Made by a program: the position numbers and the translations under genes. Source: Emmonsiellopsis sp. PD_33 (Eukaryota > Ascomycota > Eurotiomycetes > Onygenales > Ajellomycetaceae). Taken from it: a stretch of 64,000 nucleotides of DNA. The first letter of the stretch is position 1. Each line of letters begins with the position of its first letter. Shown here one piece after another: positions 59,055-64,000 of this stretch. Location of the stretch: positions 36,179 to 100,178 of the forward strand of contig JANTQF010000122.1 of the NCBI GenBank assembly GCA_032988165.1, in the 5' to 3' direction. Under the pieces are notes generated by a model, which was not told the origin of the DNA, did not search any database, and saw nothing but the letters and a program-made list of their open reading frames with translations.

Positions 59055-59734
59055 TTTGTTTGGGATGGGGAATTAAGAAGGGGATAGATGAAATGGGCGA
59101 TGCAGAGCTGATTAAAGAGCAAGATTCGAGGTTCGACTATGTGATTCCTTACCAGGGGGAACTGCTGGATAATGTTTGTTGGCTTTCTGAAGCTGCATGG
59201 CTTTGTTGGCACACACGGACTTGGCATAACTATTGGACGACAAGTCTTCTCACAATCCATGAATACACAGGGGATTGGAGCTGGCTCAAACGAGTTAAAG
59301 AATAAATCGATTCAAATCATCATCCTAGAAAAAACCCATCTCCCAAAATGCGAAAAGAATCGTAGTAATATAAATACATGAAGACAAAAGCAAAAGCAAA
59401 GACGTCTCGCTAAGTTCGAACACAAATCAAAATATATAATCACCAACTCCATTGCCTCCGTGAACTCCTTGATGAACGCTTCCCATTCCGATCCAGATTG
59501 CCGTTCGTATACCCATTCGCTAAACAATGCTTGATCCATGCACGCCGAGATAACCGCGTCCGGCTCTCGGGTGACTCTCTCCGCCGCACCAACGGCGTCG
59601 AAGTACGCTTCCTCCCCTGACGACCATCTCTTTCAATGCAATCGATTGCCCAGATCATGGTCAACAACAGCTGCCAATCCCGCACACCTCTCGAACCAGG
59701 AGCTCCGGGGAACAGCTCGCCGGAAGCCGGCTCC

Positions 59735-60848
59735 TCAGTCGCTAGTAGCTGCAATGCCCTGCTCGTCGCATCTCGAAGTGGACGCGCCAAAGCTGGGCTG
59801 CACGCAAGAAGGCGTGTGAGGAGCTGGATCCGGAAAACTGACCGCGGAGTCGAGGCCGTCGAGGTCGACAGGGTCGGGGTCGAAATCAACCAGAGAATCA
59901 AAGGCAAAAGGTTGTTGATCTCCGGAGGCGAGAGCGTCAAAGGAGAACCCGCCTTCAAGGAGTGAAAGATCTTGCTCAGTGGAAGAATAATCGTGGAAAA
60001 GGCGGCCGAGCTCATCATCAGAAAAAGGTGCTGCATGATCGACTGCAGGGTGAGCTGAAAGGTCTGATCGGGAGTCAAACAGGGGCTGTGAGAGGCTGGG
60101 AGATCCAGCGATCCCTCCGACTGACACTGCAGGTCGCACAACATCGCTGCAGGATGTTGTGTCAGGTCGGAGGGATCGGTGAGATCGGAGGCCTTCAGGC
60201 TTGGGGAGTAATCGGGGATGGATGGAGTGGGGAAGGGGATCTTGTCGAGGGAGATTTCGTCGCGTTCTTGTTTGAACAGGACGGGGGCGAGGGTGGGCGA
60301 GGCGGAGCCGGAGATGGACTGGGGGCTGGATCCTCGGGAAGTGCGGATCTCAGCGGAAAGCTGGGCGACTTGCTGGTTGAGACGGTTGTTCTCAGCCTCC
60401 ATCTGCTGGAGTCTGCGGAGGAGGAACTCGTTCTGTTGCTCGATCTCCTGCTTCTCGCCTTCTAGTTTCTCGACCTCGAGGCGTTTCCGCTCTCTGGAGG
60501 TCTGGGCAGCGGCACGGTTACGCAGGACGCGTTCGATGCGGCGCTGTTCTTTCTCATCTTCTGTCTTTGCTCGTTTTCTGGCGGATGTTAGCGGGATGCA
60601 CCCCACATGCCGTGAGCACGACAGACGTACCTTGGAGGGAGATTGGTCTTTGGGACGGGTAGTTCCTGGCCCCAGGACTTTCTCTTCTTGACGGGTTTCT
60701 TCTCATCGGGCTTGGGATCCTCGACCTTGACGGTGGCGGCGGGCGTGTCGAAGGAGAGGGTAGTTTCGGCGGGCGAGATGGTCAGGCGGGGGGTGTCTGC
60801 ACAAGGCGAGGGGGACATGGAGCCCAGGGACGAGAAGGGGGTAGCCAT
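59735..60848 (-). CDS. hacA: bZIP transcription factor HacA, unfolded protein response (spliced form)
   Basis: Exon 1 is 60848-60631 and exon 2 starts at 60577 (spliceosomal intron 60630-60578). The induced reading skips a further 20 nt (60149-60130) and ends at 59735, giving 346 residues; the unspliced message stays open to 59440 (451 residues) with an unrelated tail. Order: PVKKRKSWGQELPVPKTNLP, the basic region EDEKEQRRIERVLRNRAAAQ and TSRERKRL (about residues 80-106), then a leucine zipper to about 147. The spliced tail reads SDLTQHPAVSVGGIAGSPSL, continues through an acidic activation-type region (DSLVDFDPDPVDLDGLDS) and ends GASTSRCDEQGIAATSD, as in Aspergillus HacA. IreA removes the 20 nt on ER stress; HacA then activates chaperone and secretion genes. 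Confidence 0.95.
60130..60149 (-). other. hacA: Unconventional 20-nt hacA intron (Ire1 target)
   Basis: On the minus strand the sequence is CAGCGATGTTGTGCGACCTG, bounded on both sides by CTG|CAG. Both sites fit the Ire1 loop consensus CNG|CNGN (CTGCAGC and CTGCAGT). Because CTGCAG is repeated, shifting the cut by three bases gives the same product. Removal changes the frame from PAAMLCDLQCQSEGSLDL to PAVSVGGIAGSPSL. Ends are not GT-AG. Confidence 0.9.
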
Positions 60849-60955
60849 GGCGATGGTGGTGGGTGGTGGGTGGTATGGTATGGCAGCGTGGTGGTGGTGG
60901 TGGTGGTTGAAGCGGGAGAAGAGCGGGAGGCGAGAGGGAGACGGGGCCAGGAGGG

Positions 60956-60973
60956 CTAAGGACACGGTGGCAT
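60956..60973 (-). promoter_or_regulatory. Five-codon upstream ORF in the hacA leader
   Basis: ATGCCACCGTGTCCTTAG lies 107 nt upstream of the main ATG at 60848 on the minus strand. It encodes MPPCP. hacA leaders of other Aspergilli carry short upstream frames that can lower translation of the uninduced message. Whether transcripts begin upstream of this ATG is not shown by sequence. Confidence 0.45.
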
Positions 60974-60989
60974 GATCGCAGACCCGCGA

Positions 60990-63900
60990 ACGAGTCGAGG
61001 CCAAAGGACAGATGTCAGACCAGAGGCTGAGGATGGCGATGTTGGGATGAAGTCGAGGGAAGAGCCGCTGGTTTTAAAAGGACACGCTGGCAGCAAGGGC
61101 CGCACGTGATCCCTGCTGAGGTCAGCCGCTGCTCCACCGCCGCGTACGGCCGATACGCTCAATACGCGGGGCTTGGCTGCATCTCCGGCGTATTGTACGG
61201 GGCTGTACAGGCTCCATACGAGCCCCTGGCTGCAGATAGATGAACTCGCCTTCGAGACATTGATTGTCTGTTCTACCGGCCTGATCGCCAACGTCCATCG
61301 CATCTCAGCCTGTCCAAGCCCACTAGCCAGTCGCGAAACGCAACAGGACAGCCCCTATCTGCATGTCCGGAGCATCAATGCAGGCCACGGGGGCGGGGGC
61401 CTCCTTCTCCGCCGCAGTCCGCCCTCCCCCGTCCACTTCCAGCCTCCAACAGTCCCAGCCAGGGTTTCACTTTCACCGTCTCACCGGCCAGCCCCACAGC
61501 CAAGTTACAGCCGTGTCAGCATTCTGGGCCTTTTCAGCTGGAATGCTCTCACTCTCACTTCAGATGCAGCTTTCAAGAAGCCCCTATTCATCCATCCATT
61601 ATTCCAGTCCTCCGTCCAGCACTCTGCAGAAACGCATCAAATTTAATCTATAGTGTCTTCCTTTCTCCGTCTGTCGGGAATTGCCCTGCAGGGATCACCC
61701 CCTTGCAGTCTCATCAGACTCTGGGGAAATCCATCTTCCTTTGTCTGTCTTGGCCTGCATGTGCAATCATGGAATTCCCCATCCATTTTTACTAGCTATT
61801 TCCCTGAAATCCCGGATACTTCTTCCACGCCCAATTCGAGTAATAAAGGACAGGAGAACAAGCGGCCTCTTCCACGAACTAATGTAAATTCTAAAATATT
61901 ATTCCGCATCACTCAATAAATGCCTGAATAACGCAATGTCTGACAGCACAGCACAGCACAGCGAAGCACAGCCAATATGCATGGTCAATACGGGCAGTCA
62001 GAATACGACGCAGCTGATAACTCTGTTCTGTCACTACCAACTTGTAATAAAATAGGTAACTATCCATGAAACGTGCCACCGTCCTCCAATAATCCTGCCT
62101 CCTATTGTGGGTTTATTATTTATTTCATTCGCTGTACGTGAAACTGTGGGTATCCAATTCTGCAACGCTGCTATTTCTCGCCACAATGGTGCAATTTATT
62201 ATTTACGCCGCTGGTGGGGAGTTTGGCACTTGGAAGTTGTGGGGTCGGGTCTGGATTCTGGATCTGGGCTGGAGTTTATCCAGGTTGTTATTTGAGAAAG
62301 TTAGATTGCCGTTTCGATTCCAAAACGTTCTACGCGGATTCGAATTCTTCAGGAATCAGGCAGGACAGGGGACACAGCATACGGGGATGGGTAGCGTAAC
62401 AGTGTCCGCTTTTGGAATGGCAGTCTTGGAATCTACCTATCTCTTCAGCAGTCGGGTTTTGATCCTTATTACATAATTTAAGTGAGTTGACTATTGCTTT
62501 ACTATTAATTAATTGCAAAGCAATCATTCCCATTTCTCTCTTTCTGCAATCAATCGCAACGAACCCACAGACTACATTTTATTACTACCACGGAGTAATC
62601 AATGATGAGAGGGGCATCATGATCATCTTCGGCTTCCCCCGCCCACACCTCGCACACTACACTCCCGAGTTCCTCATCAAGGCTCGAACTCGAACTTTCC
62701 CGTCGGGAACTAGGGGTCGATAAGCCGATATCCCCCCCCCTCCTCGAGCCCCCATATTGAAGAGCCGGTTAATTTATTTAATTTTTGCGGGGTATAGGGA
62801 GGGGGTGGTGGAATGGTACATCGTTAACCTGATCTTCTCATAGGGGGATGGGATTGCCTTTTGATTGACATTTTGCACTTGTTTTTTATTATTATTGCCG
62901 ATGATCTTCTCCTGTGTGCAATTTGGAGAGAGTGTAGAGATAAAATGGATGGTCTGCATTTATGGATTGCAAATCATTGATGTGCATGCATATCAGCTTG
63001 GCAGGGTGGTCCGCTCTGCTCCACGGCTCGGCTCCCTTTCTGTGTACTCTGTACAGAGTATGTGGTTATCATTTCTTCTTTGTCCTGCCTACCCCATGGT
63101 TACATCTAACAGCCCCTTTCTCTTTATCTACTAGTACTCACTGCAGGATAATGACACTACAGGTACACTTCTTTGTCTTCTGATAACAAACTTACTTCTT
63201 TGACCATCATCTCACTGCTTTTCTTAACAACTATCTCCCACCCCTCCTTCTCTGCCCCCAACCCTCACCCACACCCAGTCCCCGAATAAAAAGTAAAAAT
63301 AATCACCGAACCCCCTGGACGCCTACTACATAGATACTATCCACACAATACCCCCCCGCAGCATACCATACAGACTACGAATAACAAATCTCCCCGACCA
63401 GATTCTCCCACAGACAGTTCTAAATACAGCATCTTCACGGATACGATACAGCCGGCATTTACCTGGCCCGAACTCTGAGCCCTGGAGATACTACTATCCA
63501 TACCACCCTGTATACATACATAATACAGCCCCATCATCTCTCTCCTGCAGAAAACTCGCCGTCTGTCATCATTCATGTCATGTCATGTCATGTCATTGAC
63601 AATGTATCTCATCCCGGATGCATGGCTGGGTTTGGTCAGGGACTTGGGGGCTGTGTGTGGTCAACTTACGGGATTGTTTCTAAAATTAACTTGCAGAGCA
63701 AAAAGCAAATCTTGATTAGGGCTGATGGGGCCACGTGATCCGTTTACCTAGCGGCATTGGGTGGTGATTGTTGAATTGAAGTTGTTTATTCAGACTTCCT
63801 TCATCTCTCTCTTTAATTATAGAAATATGGGAAAATATTGAGCAGAAAACACAGTAATGTGACCTCACGTGATATCACGTGCACCCCACCAAAAATCTCG
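60990..63900. other. hacA upstream region and gene-free right flank
   Basis: Immediately upstream of hacA (61,080-61,210) the sequence is GC-rich with a CACGTG at 61103-61108. Beyond that, to 63,900, I find no splice-supported gene. A 123-codon frame at 62105-62476 shows no features beyond hydrophobicity. There are a GCACA repeat near 61,948-61,975, four CATGT units at 63,577-63,597 and long pyrimidine tracts near 63,220-63,270. Long 5' regulatory regions or non-coding transcripts cannot be excluded. Confidence 0.5.
63866..63881. promoter_or_regulatory. 16-bp perfect palindrome with two CACGTG cores
   Basis: CACGTGATATCACGTG reads the same on both strands and holds two CACGTG E-box-type cores. 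The right half is the same TGATATCACGTG found at about 29,423 and 40,372. A binding site for a bHLH or bZIP dimer is plausible. No gene start follows within the window. Confidence 0.5.
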
Positions 63901-63915
63901 GGGGGAGTTGGGGGC

Positions 63916-63995
63916 AGTAGGGGTGGTAGGGGTGGTAAGGGTGGTAAGGGTGGTAAGGGGGGTAGGGGTGGTAGGGGTGGGAGGGGTGGTAGGGG
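63916..63995. repeat. G-rich 9-mer tandem array (TAGGGGTGG)
   Basis: About nine units of TAGGGGTGG or TAAGGGTGG run head to tail to the end of the window, with small length changes (one GGGGGG). The plus strand is almost C-free here. G-runs of 3-6 every 5-9 bases satisfy the pattern for G-quadruplex folding. It differs from the TTAGGG telomere unit, so it is an interstitial minisatellite. It probably continues beyond the window edge. Confidence 0.85.
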
Positions 63996-64000
63996 GATCG

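Noticed and set aside
62105..62476. 123-codon hydrophobic frame
   Set aside because: No homology signal, no splice context, and overlapping frames of similar length in the same place; not enough to call a gene.
63900..64000. Telomere or subtelomere at the right end
   Set aside because: The unit is TAGGGGTGG/TAAGGGTGG, not the TTAGGG repeat used by filamentous ascomycetes, and the window simply ends inside it.

Overview
The window is from a filamentous ascomycete, most likely a Eurotiomycete (Eurotiales or Onygenales). The grounds are short GT-AG introns of about 50-90 nt with CTAAC/CTGAC branch sites, a clear hacA orthologue whose 20-nt non-spliceosomal intron can be read directly, and mitochondrial and nuclear housekeeping genes typical of this class. 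Exon boundaries were placed by hand from splice consensus, reading phase and family alignment; every multi-exon model given with exon positions closes in frame.

Left arm (1-5,863): a block in which I found no CpG dinucleotide at all. It holds remains of a repetitive-element protein, other coding-like debris and a 173-bp tandem repeat, and it ends abruptly at 5,864. Gene-dense core (6,782-42,824): a SANT/Myb-like coiled-coil gene, an Argonaute, pyruvate dehydrogenase E1 beta, a secreted 5'-nucleotidase-like metallophosphatase, mitochondrial enoyl reductase, small secreted-protein candidates, a six-hairpin-type glycosidase, a NACHT-ankyrin NLR, mitochondrial GatA/HER2, the COMPASS subunit BRE2/ASH2, a C2H2-like protein, bystin/ENP1, a divergent CHMP1/Did2-like ESCRT-III protein, a decayed nucleoside-phosphorylase NLR and a DUF924 protein. 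Accessory stretch (about 43-49.5 kb): broken genes, zinc-finger remnants and gypsy-type retroelement scraps. Right arm (50,113-64,000): an AAA+ ATPase divergent from a nucleoside-phosphorylase protein with a degenerate NACHT module, an acidic orphan, an APH-like kinase, hacA, then about 3 kb without a recognisable gene, ending in a G-rich 9-mer tandem repeat.

Three genes belong to the fungal NLR world (26.5-28.9, 39.0-40.6 and 52.9-54.9 kb), which together with the Argonaute gives the window a self-defence flavour. The housekeeping genes show no operon-like logic, but several pairs are divergent and share short promoters: PDB1/metallophosphatase, NLR/GatA and AAA/PNP. A window-wide pattern stands out: most genes are C-rich on the coding strand in their first part and G-rich toward the 3' end, so the local GC skew flips inside the gene whichever way it is transcribed.
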